Source: Promethearchaeota archaeon
GTDB taxonomy: Archaea > Asgardarchaeota > Lokiarchaeia > Sigyniarchaeales > SOKP01
DNA length: 64,000 nt
Assembly (NCBI GenBank): GCA_019058445.1
Contig: JAHPZA010000006.1
Location: forward strand, 1,194,943 to 1,258,942
Direction of reading: 5' to 3'
In this document: positions 1 to 9,378 of the stretch, one piece after another
Layout of the letters: each line of letters starts with the position of its first letter
Position numbering within the stretch: the stretch's first letter is position 1
Notes under the pieces: model-generated
Database searches by the model: none
The model's input: the letters and a program-made list of their open reading frames with translations, nothing else
What the model was told of the DNA's origin: nothing
Made by a program: the position numbers and the translations under genes

Positions 1-875
1 TCTCCTAAATTTTTTGCGGCTTGGAATAATTGATCAAGGTTATTAATTTGATTTTGAAGTTGGTCTTTCATATGCTGCATTTGGTCTTTTGAAATAGCAT
101 TGGTTTCGTTTAAATATTTTAATGTTTGGATTAAATCTTCAAAGTTATTTGAGTTCATTAAATTATTCAAGTCTTCAGTGATATCTTGATTATTAAGTGC
201 TTTACTAGTGATTTGTTCCCAGGCCCGTTTTGACTGTTCTTGAATTAATTCATTTAGATCTAAAGCTTCAGCAGCTTTTAAGTCTTCAGGGTCAAGAGAA
301 TTAATCTGTTGTTCTAATCTTTTTTTAGCTTCATTAAGCAGTTCCTCTAAAGACGATAATTTTTCTTTATATAATTCTGCGTCATCTGAAAAGAAATTTA
401 AAGCGGATTTATATGGATCTTCTTCCCTATTCTGATTCAGTTCTTCCATGAATTGCTCCATTTTCTGAAGAAAATCCGTATCTATAGATTTAGACATTTC
501 AATTTCATCTATTAATTCTTGGAATTCATCTAACGAAGATTTTTCTTCAGGAGTTAAAAAATCATCTTCCAAATTGTCGGCATTAAAATCTTCTTGAAAG
601 AATGAGGTAACTAAATCTTTTTTATAATTAGGAAATAAAATTTCAAATGCAATTTTTTTAGCGATATCTTGATTTCCGGGATAAGAAGTCACAGTACTCA
701 CTTCGATAAAATCATTAGGAGTAATCGCCCCCTTTCGATAATAGCGTGCCACGATTAACCTGGGAATTGACATAACTTGCCGTGATGAGGGAATTTGGAC
801 AATATCTGGATGGTTTCTCATCCTTCTTATGAATTCTACACTATATTCACATGGATTTTCTGGAAATACCCCCAT
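1..875 (-). CDS. MoxR-associated protein, N-terminal part (runs off the window)
   Basis: This frame is open for 291 codons from an ATG at 875 to the window edge, so the C-terminus is missing. A strong Shine-Dalgarno (GGAGGG) lies about 11 nt upstream of the ATG. The N-terminus contains an I-P-S-S-R-Q stretch, then S-I-P-R-L-I-V-A-R and a T-P-N-D-F segment. Proteins encoded directly downstream of MoxR ATPases typically have this pattern and often continue into a von Willebrand A domain. The visible remainder is acidic and helical. It starts 24 bp after the MoxR gene stop, so the two are almost certainly co-transcribed and act as a MoxR/VWA-type chaperone pair. The VWA domain itself is not in the window, so that part is inference. 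Confidence 0.7.
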   Translation of the reverse strand, partial: MGVFPENPCEYSVEFIRRMRNHPDIVQIPSSRQVMSIPRLIVARYYRKGAITPNDFIEVSTVTSYPGNQDIAKKIAFEILFPNYKKDLVTSFFQEDFNADNLEDDFLTPEEKSSLDEFQELIDEIEMSKSIDTDFLQKMEQFMEELNQNREEDPYKSALNFFSDDAELYKEKLSSLEELLNEAKKRLEQQINSLDPEDLKAAEALDLNELIQEQSKRAWEQITSKALNNQDITEDLNNLMNSNNFEDLIQTLKYLNETNAISKDQMQHMKDQLQNQINNLDQLFQAAKNLG

Positions 876-899
876 GATAATATATTCCCTCCGAAACTA

Positions 900-1862
900 T
901 TATCCTCCTAAAGTTTTATTGATAATATTGTCTAAAATATGCTCAACTTTTATTCCAGGTTTGGGTTTTATACTACCTAATAACACATGTCTTGATATGT
1001 CAGATAAATACTCATAAACAGATTTTTTTTCTTTAATCTCTCCTTTTTCTTCAAGAAATCTTTTCCTACCTAATAGTTTAGCAATGGCTATACCAGCTCT
1101 AATAGAAGCGGGTACTTCAATATCAATTTTATTTTTTCGTGTTTCATTAATAATTGAATATATTAATTCAAGTTCGGATTCTTCAATCATAAAGTGTTCA
1201 GGAAGATTAATACGGATTATATCCAATTCCGTAGATTTTTCTGGGTAAGTTAATTTAATCCATACCTTGATTCTATCTTTTAAAGCTTCAGATAATCTAT
1301 GTGTCCCCGATAATTCCTCTGGATTCATAGCGCAGATAAAAAAGAAATCTTGAGCAGCTTTTATCCTCCCTATGTGAGGAATACCGATGGATGCCTCTTC
1401 TAAAGGTTCTAGCAATGTATTTTGAGAATATTCCGTTGCTCTATTAATTTCGTTAGCTAGAAATGTGCCTCCCTCTAACATCGCTCTTAATAATGGTCCG
1501 GGGCTAAATGCTTCCAATATGAATCCATATTTTAGTGTGAGAGCAGGATCAAACGATCCCATGAAATTTGCCGGTCTAATGGATTCATCCATAGTCAACC
1601 AGTAAAAACTCGCATCTTTATTTTCTTTTGCTCTTAAACTAGCAAAATAACGGCAAAGTATTGTCTTCCCTACACCTGGTGGACCTACAAGAGCAGGAAA
1701 CAATCCAGTTGCTTCAGCATCTCTCAATAATTCTAAAGCTTTGCCATATTGCCCAGATAAAACAATTTTAATTTCCTCTTCTGTAGCGTCCTTAATCAAT
1801 TGTTTATTAAATAAATCTCGGAATTTTTGGTCACTAGAACTCTTACTTGTAATATTTTCCAT
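900..1862 (-). CDS. MoxR-family AAA+ ATPase
   Basis: This 320-residue protein is a single AAA+ module. Walker A is GPPGVGKT at residues 60-67 and the Walker B region is LANE at 135-138, followed by the N-R-A-x5-N-x-L-L-E-P-L-E-E stretch typical of MoxR proteins. A sensor-1 Asn lies in the C-A-M-N-P motif. A basic helical lid follows. MoxR ATPases are cytosolic chaperone-like machines that remodel or activate partners, usually with a VWA protein encoded next door; the gene immediately downstream fits that role. The substrate cannot be told from the sequence. Confidence 0.9.
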   Translation of the reverse strand: MENITSKSSSDQKFRDLFNKQLIKDATEEEIKIVLSGQYGKALELLRDAEATGLFPALVGPPGVGKTILCRYFASLRAKENKDASFYWLTMDESIRPANFMGSFDPALTLKYGFILEAFSPGPLLRAMLEGGTFLANEINRATEYSQNTLLEPLEEASIGIPHIGRIKAAQDFFFICAMNPEELSGTHRLSEALKDRIKVWIKLTYPEKSTELDIIRINLPEHFMIEESELELIYSIINETRKNKIDIEVPASIRAGIAIAKLLGRKRFLEEKGEIKEKKSVYEYLSDISRHVLLGSIKPKPGIKVEHILDNIINKTLGG

Positions 1863-2008
1863 TTTTTGTATGAGAATTTAATATTTACTTTAAGATTTAA
1901 AATTAAATATTACTTAAATTTTTAAACTTAATATTTTAAAGGATATAATATAAAAAACACTCTTTATGGTTGATATTCTAACTAATAATGTAGAGGTTAT
2001 TTCTAGAA

Positions 2009-2914
2009 TTAAAATTTATAATTTTTAATTAATACTTCTCTTATTTCACCACGTTTTGAAGCATTACTATTAATAACACGTTTAGCACTCACTACATTAA
2101 TAATATAATCCTCGTATAATTCCATAATGTTTTTATGATAAGAATTGCTTAACATTACCTTACTTCCACAACTTGTCAAAGCATCAATCACTTCTTTTAA
2201 TTCAATTTGATCTTCATATGTAAAATTTTCTTGAGTATAGCTCGTGAAATTAGCTGTTTCTGAGATAGGAATATAGGGAGGATCAATATAAAAAAAAGTT
2301 TTTTCATTAGCATAGTCAATACATCTTTCATAGGAATCAAGTAATATTTCCACATTTTGTAAAACTTCATGAACAGCCCTTAAGTTTTTTTCATCGCAAA
2401 ATTTAGGATTTTTATATCTGCCAAAGGGCACATTAAATTGACCTTTACTATTCACTCTATATAAGCCGTTATAGCAGCACTTATTTAAATAAATAGTTCT
2501 AGAAGCTTTTTCAACATTAGACCAATTTTTAAATTCTTTAGTCCTATCCACATTTCTGATTTTATAATAATAATCTTCTTTATTCCTATGATGTCTAAGT
2601 AATTCTATTAATTCGTCCACATTCTCTTTAATTACTAGATAAGCGTTTATTAAAATAGGATTATTATCAATTAAGACTGCATTTTTAGGTAGAAGATAGA
2701 AAAATAATGCTCCTCCTCCCACAAATGGTTCAACATAAGATTCAAAATCTTTAGGAAGAAATTTATCAATTTGTCTAAGTAATTGACGTTTTCCTCCTGC
2801 CCATTTTAAAAAAGGATGTGGAACATCAACAATTTTTTTGTTTCTCCTATTAATTTCTCTTTTTAATTTCCACTTAGTTTTAGTATCGTAATATTTCAAT
2901 ATTGAATAGTCCAT
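2009..2914 (-). CDS. D12-class DNA adenine-N6 methyltransferase (Dam-like)
   Basis: This 301-residue enzyme would transfer a methyl group from SAM to adenine N6 in a short DNA site. The SAM-binding motif KWAGGK is at residues 37-42, and the catalytic DPPY motif is at 211-214 followed by S-E-T-x-N-F-T-S-Y, as in Dam/DpnII-type enzymes. Target specificity (GATC is the usual one for this class) is an inference. An N-terminal extension of about 30 basic residues precedes the fold. The gene is divergent from an unknown gene at 3181, and a decayed copy of its C-terminal half lies at 6301-6705. A restriction-modification or DNA-marking locus is likely, but no neighbour is recognisable as the nuclease. 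Confidence 0.88.
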   Translation of the reverse strand: MDYSILKYYDTKTKWKLKREINRRNKKIVDVPHPFLKWAGGKRQLLRQIDKFLPKDFESYVEPFVGGGALFFYLLPKNAVLIDNNPILINAYLVIKENVDELIELLRHHRNKEDYYYKIRNVDRTKEFKNWSNVEKASRTIYLNKCCYNGLYRVNSKGQFNVPFGRYKNPKFCDEKNLRAVHEVLQNVEILLDSYERCIDYANEKTFFYIDPPYIPISETANFTSYTQENFTYEDQIELKEVIDALTSCGSKVMLSNSYHKNIMELYEDYIINVVSAKRVINSNASKRGEIREVLIKNYKF

Positions 2915-3180
2915 CTTCTTATTAAATTACGTAATTCCTTTACTATATTAATATTAGTTTTTTATTTTATAATTATTTAGTTCTCACTGTAGATTTTCTT
3001 ATTTGCAAGAATTTTAACGACAAAAAAATATCTATTATCCTAATGGTTGAACGGCTATGTAAATTCTTAATAACCAATTAATAAAAACATAACATATTTA
3101 TAAAAATCTCGTAGTAAATATATTTAAAAGAAAAATTTCATGTTATTTTTGAGATTTATTTTTAAAAATTTAATTTGAAG

Positions 3181-4089
3181 ATGAATGACATAAATTCCAC
3201 AGAAGAAAATCTTGATGATTCTGAACAACCAATACGACGTGCTTTTATTTTTTTATTAAATCACTCAAGAACCTCTGAAGCTTTCTCAAAAGAAGAATTT
3301 AAAACGTTTGTTAATTATCAAAATCCAAAGACTTTTACCACTTATTTTTCAAAAAAGATTAAACATCTACTAGAAATAGCCCCAAATGAAAAAGATAAAT
3401 ATTTAGTAGCTGGTATATTCAAAAAATTTTCTAGATGGGATAAGTTTAGAAGATATTACTCACAAAGTTCTAAGCTCAAGGTAAAATATATCGAGGAATA
3501 CTATAAAAATCTAATGATTTTTGAATTTTTTATGCCTTTAACCAATGAAAATGATTTAAGATCATCCTTAGATGAACTTTTTTATAAAAACACTGTAAAA
3601 CTTATGTTAAATAGAGTTCTTAAAAGCGATTTAAATATTATATTTCCAAAGAAAAATATAGAAACTGAAGAACAATATATTGAGAGAATATGTGAGTGGA
3701 TATCAAAGAGATTTGGGGGATATTCAATTGGAACGGTTAGGGGCAGGTTTAAAATAGATGATCTAAAGACTTATGCAGAAGTGGCACTCCAAAAAACAAA
3801 AGGTTTTGATTATTTAATTGATGAAACAACTGCTATTGTGCGTTTTATTTTTCATGTTGGTTCTCCTATTAAAAATCAAGAATTATTTAATATTGAGCAA
3901 TTTCATGAAAAAATAGATGAATTTATTGATCAAAGGGAGATTAGATTAGAAGCTAATCAAATAAGATTTATTTTCAAAAATTTGTTTGTTAGAAATATAC
4001 TTGATTTAGTCAATGGTGAAGATGAGATTTGGATGCTTGAAAGTGGTATTAGAAATTGCTTATATATATGGAAAAATGAAAATTTTTAA
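3181..4089 (+). CDS. Unknown protein of the methylase island
   Basis: I do not recognise this protein of about 302 residues. The ATG at 3181 is preferred; a TTG two codons upstream (3175) is the alternative. It is charged, rich in Lys, Phe and Tyr, predicted mostly helical, and has no signal peptide or membrane segment. A helical N-terminus is followed by R-R-Y-Y-S-Q and a C-terminal E-D-E-I-W-M-L-E-S-G segment. That C-terminal segment recurs as a decayed fragment at 4818-4923, so the gene was duplicated together with the methylase. It is divergent from the methylase and convergent with the unknown gene at 4116. It may be the restriction or specificity partner of the methylase, but no nuclease motif is evident. 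Confidence 0.6.
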   Translation: MNDINSTEENLDDSEQPIRRAFIFLLNHSRTSEAFSKEEFKTFVNYQNPKTFTTYFSKKIKHLLEIAPNEKDKYLVAGIFKKFSRWDKFRRYYSQSSKLKVKYIEEYYKNLMIFEFFMPLTNENDLRSSLDELFYKNTVKLMLNRVLKSDLNIIFPKKNIETEEQYIERICEWISKRFGGYSIGTVRGRFKIDDLKTYAEVALQKTKGFDYLIDETTAIVRFIFHVGSPIKNQELFNIEQFHEKIDEFIDQREIRLEANQIRFIFKNLFVRNILDLVNGEDEIWMLESGIRNCLYIWKNENF

Positions 4090-4115
4090 TATACCAATAC
4101 ATGATTTTGAAAATC

Positions 4116-4655
4116 TTAAAAGTAGTCATAAATAAAATCTTTTAGTTTCGAACGTCCACTAAAATTCCAGTATCTAATATCCTGTTCAATAAACATCCAT
4201 TTAATAATTTTTAATAAGACATCAATTTTTTCTCCTACTAAAAAAGTGATATTATTATTGTATAACCAATCTAAAATCCGTTCATCATCTTCGCATATAA
4301 AGATTTTGTCAATGCTTTTAAGTAGAAATCTAAAATTATGGTAATTCTCTTCTCTTTTTAAATTTAAATCTTGGATAATATCATTATGACTGGGCATTTT
4401 GTCTTTATTCCCTTGATTCCAATTTTCAATCCAGATTTGGAAATCAAATCCAAATTTATTCTGAGCAGGTCTAATTAAATATAATTTCCTTTTATCTGCA
4501 AATTCTTCAACAATGTATTTATATCTTGAAACAAATTTCCCACTTCCTTTTCCAGGATCCTCTTCCATGAATTTAAGTACAACAAATTTTCTTAATTCGT
4601 TTTTTGAATAAAGTTTAGGGAGCTTCCACCTAATTGTAACATAAGAATAAGGCAT
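4116..4655 (-). CDS. Unknown 179-residue protein of the methylase island
   Basis: I do not recognise this protein. It starts with a beta-like segment (Y-S-Y-V-T-I-R-W-K), has a Gly/Lys-rich turn (G-K-G-S-G-K), then R-P-A-x2-K-x-G-F-D-F-x-I-W-I-E-N-W, and a helical second half ending in Y-W-N-F-S-G-R-S-K. The alternating hydrophobic D-F-x-I-x-I-E strand could belong to a nuclease-like core, but the motif set is not complete enough to name. Its stop lies 26 bp from the stop of the convergent gene at 3181-4089, which makes it part of the compact methylase island. Confidence 0.55.
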   Translation of the reverse strand: MPYSYVTIRWKLPKLYSKNELRKFVVLKFMEEDPGKGSGKFVSRYKYIVEEFADKRKLYLIRPAQNKFGFDFQIWIENWNQGNKDKMPSHNDIIQDLNLKREENYHNFRFLLKSIDKIFICEDDERILDWLYNNNITFLVGEKIDVLLKIIKWMFIEQDIRYWNFSGRSKLKDFIYDYF

Positions 4656-4817
4656 TTGAATTTCGAGATTGATTACAAGTAAAAGTTCATTGATTTATAT
4701 TATTATCCTTTTATTATTAATAATTAGAAAATTCTATAAAGATCAAAAGAATTTATTATATTTTTTTAAGTTTAAATATTTTTTATTGATTACATATTAG
4801 AAACCTTTTTGAGAAAA

Positions 4818-4923
4818 TATTTTTAGAAATAATAATAGAGAAGTTATGATTACTGAAGATGAAATTTGGATGTTAGAAATTGGTATGAGATTAATATTAC
4901 ATATTTGAAAAACGAATAATTAA
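4818..4923 (+). pseudogene. Decayed 3' end of a second copy of the gene at 3181-4089
   Basis: Read from 4846, this stretch encodes I-T-E-D-E-I-W-M-L-E-I-G-M-R and then stops early. It matches the C-terminus of the intact gene (E-D-E-I-W-M-L-E-S-G-I-R) at both protein and DNA level. Similarity continues upstream at the DNA level (a shared TTAGAAATA stretch) but the reading frame is broken there. It is a remnant of a paralogous copy, now cut short 25 bp from the end of the homing endonuclease gene. Confidence 0.75.
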
Positions 4924-4947
4924 TCAAGTTTTATATACAGACACATT

Positions 4948-6204
4948 TTAATTAGAAAGAATTTGCCATTCATATTCTGAGGGTTGTTCAACATTAAATT
5001 TCATGCACTTTTGACATATCAGAGAATATGAAAAACAAAAAGAAAGTCCTAAATTCCAGACGAATTTTTTGAATTTTTCATATGAAACTTTGTTTTCGAT
5101 ATTTTCAACAATATGATCGTATGTTTTACTAAGCTCGGGACCTATAGCCTCTCTTTTATCTTTAAATGAATTTCTGTAATTAAATAACATTTCTGCCATT
5201 ATATCTCTTCCTAATGCTAAACGGAATATTTTTCCTATTGATCCATCTTTTTTCAAGTAAGTTTCATCATTTATCTCATTTGAAATTTGAAAATATTCTT
5301 TAATCTGTCTGATCAATATATAACTGCCTGAACTAATACGAGTTCTTCCCTTAGTTCCGTCACCATCATAATAACCTAATAGAAATCCTAGATATAACTC
5401 TTTCTCGGAGACAAATGGTGTACCTTTTAATATTGGTAATTCAATATCTAAAGATTTTTGCGGACCAACTATAAATCCCTTATTAATTAGATGTATAGCA
5501 AACCTATCATTCATGAAAACTGCAGAATAATTAATCTTTTTAGTTTTTTTATCAATATTTTCAGATAAATATTCAATATTAAAGCCAATGGTTTTACAAA
5601 AATCGTAAATTATGTTTTTATTATCTATAGATTGCCTCAATCCGACAATTAAATTAAATTTATCATTACTATTCATATATTTTTTTTTAGATATCCATCC
5701 ATCTGCCCATAATATTCCTAACCAATAAGCTTTTTCAATAGTATCAATATCTTGAAAATAGTTTTCATTTAAATAAGGATGAAAATTTGAACTTTTATAT
5801 CGATGAGAACTAGGAGGATTATGTAAAGATATGTATGTATTTATAGTCCTATTAATTAAAATATCAATTATATCTTTAGGAATATAGAGATTTGCTAAAT
5901 TCTCTCTCAAATTTTCTTCATAGCTGGAAAGAAACTCCATTGAAATAATATATGAGGGATCTTTACGAGCATCCCGCGTCTTTTCTTTTATATGATATTT
6001 ACTTTGTCCCAAAATTAAGCTTAAATCTTCTTTTGTAATTAATTTAAATACATTTGAATTCCAATTAAATTCAAATTGTCCCAATAGATTTGAAGGAAGG
6101 AGGAATGAAATGGCTATTTTTAAAGACTCTAAAAAATTAATTGTTGTAGATACATCACAATTAAAATTAATCCAAATTTTGAAATTGTTGATTCTATTAA
6201 TCAT
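4948..6204 (-). CDS. LAGLIDADG-family homing endonuclease, free-standing
   Basis: This 418-residue protein has two LAGLIDADG motifs: Y-W-L-G-I-L-W-A-D-G at about residue 158 and L-G-F-L-L-G-Y-Y-D-G-D-G at about 272. The acidic residue ending each motif, which coordinates the catalytic metal, is present in both, so a monomeric pseudo-dimeric nuclease is expected. An N-terminal segment of about 150 residues and a C-terminal C-x2-C pair are additional. No intein splice blocks flank it, so it is free-standing. It lies between a decayed fragment of the unknown gene (4818-4923) and a truncated methylase copy (6301-6705), both on the opposite strand. That position suggests it entered, or helped break, a duplicated methylase locus. 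Confidence 0.85.
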   Translation of the reverse strand: MINRINNFKIWINFNCDVSTTINFLESLKIAISFLLPSNLLGQFEFNWNSNVFKLITKEDLSLILGQSKYHIKEKTRDARKDPSYIISMEFLSSYEENLRENLANLYIPKDIIDILINRTINTYISLHNPPSSHRYKSSNFHPYLNENYFQDIDTIEKAYWLGILWADGWISKKKYMNSNDKFNLIVGLRQSIDNKNIIYDFCKTIGFNIEYLSENIDKKTKKINYSAVFMNDRFAIHLINKGFIVGPQKSLDIELPILKGTPFVSEKELYLGFLLGYYDGDGTKGRTRISSGSYILIRQIKEYFQISNEINDETYLKKDGSIGKIFRLALGRDIMAEMLFNYRNSFKDKREAIGPELSKTYDHIVENIENKVSYEKFKKFVWNLGLSFCFSYSLICQKCMKFNVEQPSEYEWQILSN

Positions 6205-6300
6205 TTTATCATTTTAAAATATATTTTTCTTACTAACTCATAAAACTGATTATATTTTTAAAATATTCTTATAATTAGTTTATATTAATATTTATAAACT

Positions 6301-6705
6301 CGTAGATATAAAAACCCTAATTTTTGTGATGAAGAAAATCTTGAAGCTGTTAATATCGTTTTAAAAAATGTTGATATTTTGCATGGATCTTTTGAATTAT
6401 GTTTAAAATTCGCAAAAGAAGGTGATTTTATTTATTTTGATCCTCCTTATCATCCATTGTCTGAAACTTCCTCTTTTACAAGCTATACAAAAGAAGATTT
6501 TGGAAAGAAATCTCAAAAAAAGTTATTTAACGTGTTTAAACGTTTAGATGAGAAAGGTTGTAAATTGATGCTAAGTAACTCGTATAATAATTTTATTTTA
6601 GATTTGTATAATGAGTACCAAATTATTTTGTTGAATGCGAAAAGAGCTATAAATAGTGATGCAAGTAAGAGAGGTGCTATTATAGAAGTTTTGGTAGTGA
6701 ATTAA
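6301..6705 (+). pseudogene. Truncated second copy of the Dam-like methylase (C-terminal half)
   Basis: Read in frame from 6301, the protein starts R-R-Y-K-N-P-N-F-C-D-E and runs to a stop at 6705. It matches the second half of the intact methylase, including DPPY, S-E-T-S-S-F-T-S-Y and the A-S-K-R-G tail. A stop codon precedes it at 6295-6297 and the SAM-binding N-terminal half is absent. A start at 6379 could yield a 108-residue product, but it would lack the cofactor site, so it is scored as a pseudogene. Divergence from the intact copy is substantial, so the duplication is old or the copy was acquired separately. Confidence 0.85.
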
Positions 6706-6880
6706 TTACTTGAAAATTCTACTAAAAGCATTTAAATGGACATAAGCAGTGATTTTATAATTCAATAAAAGTTGATTTATATAATATAAAAATTATTGAA
6801 TATTTATACAGAATTAGTTGAATTTAATTAAAGTTCCAAACTATATTTCAATAGGAATTAAAATTTTAAAAGGGTTTTAT

Positions 6881-9259
6881 ATGCAATTAGAACAGATCTC
6901 GTACTCGAACTATAAAGAACGTATTTTAAAGATGAGGGAAAAAGTGATTACTCAACCACACGAAATATGCATCGAAAGAGCGAAGTTATTTACTGAATCC
7001 TATAAAAAGTCCAAAGGAGAGTCTCCTATTATTCGATTTGCTAAGGCGATGGAACATTTTTTAACAAACATGACCATAAAGATTTGGGATGATGAAGTAA
7101 TAGTGGGCAATCGAACAACGAAATTAGTTGGGACACCCTTATATCCTGAAGTTCGCATAGATACAATCGAGCAAGATTATAATACATATGATAGTCGCTT
7201 AGTCCAACGACTTTTACTTTCTAATGAAGATAAAAGATACATTGGAGAAGAACTTATTCCATACTGGAAACTTGAAGAAGATACAGTTCAGGAGAGGTTT
7301 CAGAAAAAGTTAAATTCAGATTTAAGAGAACTTATGGAAAAAGTAGTTTTTCTCGTAGATACTCAACTTACAAATGGGATTGGCCATTTTCTTCCTGGAC
7401 ATGGGCCCCTTTTGAAGTATGGAATAAATGGTTTAATCAAAAAAGCAGAAAAGAAAATTGGCGAATTTAGTGATGATGCTTCAAAAATTACATTTTTACA
7501 ATCAGTGCTTATTATTTGTAATGCAGTTAAAAAATTTATTCAAAGATTTTCAGATTTAGCGAAGAATAAAGCAGAATCCGAATCAAATCCTAAACGAAAA
7601 TTAGAGCTTTATGAAATAGCTGAGATTTGCTATAACATATCTAAATATCCGCCAAATTCCTTTAAAGAAGCACTACAATTGATCTATTTTAATCAGTTGA
7701 TATGCGGGCTGGAAGATGGAGGATTCGCAGTAAGCGTTGGACGTTCTGATCAAGATTTATATCCATTTTATTTAAAGGATAAAGGTGAGGGAAGAATTTC
7801 GGATGAAGAAACCCAATTTCTTATTGAGTGTTTATATCTAAAACTGACCACGTTATGGAATTATGTTCTCAGTAAAGGAATTGTTGCTGCTGAAGGACCT
7901 CCTATTACAGAAAATTTAACAATAGGAGGTGTGGATCGTAATGGAAAGGATGCAACAAATGAGTTGTCCTATATTATGTTGGATGCATATACTCACTTGA
8001 AGACAGTTCAACCGACCTTTTCTATTCGAATACATAGCATGACTCCAGAAGATTTTTTATATAAAGTGGGTCAATCTGTTAAATCAGGAGCCAGCGTAGC
8101 ATTATTCAATGATGATGTGATGATAAATAGCTTGGTAAAGCTTGGTTTTACCCTTGAAGATGCTCGAGAATACGCTCCGATTGGATGTGTTGAGCCTCAA
8201 CATCCGTATAAATCTTTCGGATCAACGAATGCCAATCAAATCAATATCGTAAAATGTTTAGAATTGGCATTAACAAACGGAATTGATATGATTACCAAGG
8301 TTGATTATGGTGTTAAAAATAATAAACAAATTACTTCTTATGAGGACCTTTGGAACGCTTTTAAAAATCAAATAAAGTTTTTTATAAAAAAGATGGTTAT
8401 GACTATGGATGCACTTGATGCAGCCATTTCTGAACTTAATCCCCAACCATTCTTGTCTGCAACCACTGAGAATTGTTTAGAGAGAGGACTTGATGTAACT
8501 CAGGGTGGAGCGATTTATAATTTCACAGGGGCGCAATTAATTGGTTTAGCCACAGTGGCAGATAGTCTTGCTGTTATAAAAAAATTCGTCTTTGAAGACA
8601 AACTCCTCTCATTAGAAGAATTAGTCGCAATACTTATGAAAAATTACAGGGGCACTTATCAAGGAAGAAAGGGAAGCGAATGGAGAGAGATTTTTATAAA
8701 TAGAGTTCCAAAATATGGAAATGATGATGATTATGTTGACCAAATAGCTGTTGATGTGGTAAACCTTTATTGTGAGGAAATTTTAAAACAGACAAATTAT
8801 AGAGGAGGAAAATTTAATCCGGGAATCTTATCTACGGCATTTCATTTAGCATTCGGTATATTTACAGGAGCATCCGCCGATGGAAGAAAATCTAAAATCC
8901 AATTATCTAATGGGGTGGGTCCTACAAATGGTATGGATAAAAATGGTCCAACAGCCATTCTTAATTCAGTAAAAAAACTTGATCATGGATTAGTATCTAA
9001 TGGAGATTCACTAATTTTGGCTTTCCATCCAAATACATTAAAATTAGATATATTCCCGTCTTTAATTCGAACTTATTTCGAGTCAGATGGTGGTTTTCAC
9101 ATCCAATTTAATGTCGTTGGGAAGGATACGTTATATGATGCACAAAGAAATCCAGATGAATATCGAGGATTAGTGGTTCGAATAGCAGGATATACGGTTC
9201 TTTTTACTGAGCTCTCTAAGACTGCTCAAGATGAAATAATTGCTAGAACTTGTTATTAA
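6881..9259 (+). CDS. Glycyl radical enzyme (pyruvate formate-lyase/dehydratase superfamily)
   Basis: From the ATG at 6881 the product has 792 residues; an upstream TTG at 6818 would add 21. The active-site loop is I-G-C-V-E-P with the thiyl cysteine at about residue 436. The C-terminal glycyl loop is V-R-I-A-G-Y with its Gly at about residue 770. The GCVEP signature is typical of the PflD/glycerol-dehydratase/choline-lyase branch rather than classical PFL, so an eliminase or lyase acting on a diol, amine or similar substrate is likelier than pyruvate cleavage. The substrate cannot be named. The enzyme needs a radical-SAM activase, and none is encoded nearby. It would function only anaerobically. 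Confidence 0.88.
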   Translation: MQLEQISYSNYKERILKMREKVITQPHEICIERAKLFTESYKKSKGESPIIRFAKAMEHFLTNMTIKIWDDEVIVGNRTTKLVGTPLYPEVRIDTIEQDYNTYDSRLVQRLLLSNEDKRYIGEELIPYWKLEEDTVQERFQKKLNSDLRELMEKVVFLVDTQLTNGIGHFLPGHGPLLKYGINGLIKKAEKKIGEFSDDASKITFLQSVLIICNAVKKFIQRFSDLAKNKAESESNPKRKLELYEIAEICYNISKYPPNSFKEALQLIYFNQLICGLEDGGFAVSVGRSDQDLYPFYLKDKGEGRISDEETQFLIECLYLKLTTLWNYVLSKGIVAAEGPPITENLTIGGVDRNGKDATNELSYIMLDAYTHLKTVQPTFSIRIHSMTPEDFLYKVGQSVKSGASVALFNDDVMINSLVKLGFTLEDAREYAPIGCVEPQHPYKSFGSTNANQINIVKCLELALTNGIDMITKVDYGVKNNKQITSYEDLWNAFKNQIKFFIKKMVMTMDALDAAISELNPQPFLSATTENCLERGLDVTQGGAIYNFTGAQLIGLATVADSLAVIKKFVFEDKLLSLEELVAILMKNYRGTYQGRKGSEWREIFINRVPKYGNDDDYVDQIAVDVVNLYCEEILKQTNYRGGKFNPGILSTAFHLAFGIFTGASADGRKSKIQLSNGVGPTNGMDKNGPTAILNSVKKLDHGLVSNGDSLILAFHPNTLKLDIFPSLIRTYFESDGGFHIQFNVVGKDTLYDAQRNPDEYRGLVVRIAGYTVLFTELSKTAQDEIIARTCY

Positions 9260-9378
9260 TTATTTCTAATTTTTTTAAATTAATTTAATAAAGTTTAATT
9301 TCTGATTTTACTTCACTTAGTTAAAAAATCGAAAAAAATTTTAGAGAGAATACCTTTTATAACACACCCTTAAAAAAT

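Noticed and set aside
829..1017. 62-codon plus-strand ORF overlapping the MoxR stop
   Set aside because: It overlaps two well supported minus-strand genes and has no family features.
6379..6705. A functional short methylase
   Set aside because: It lacks the SAM-binding N-terminal half, and homology continues upstream of the start to a stop codon, so it is a truncated copy.
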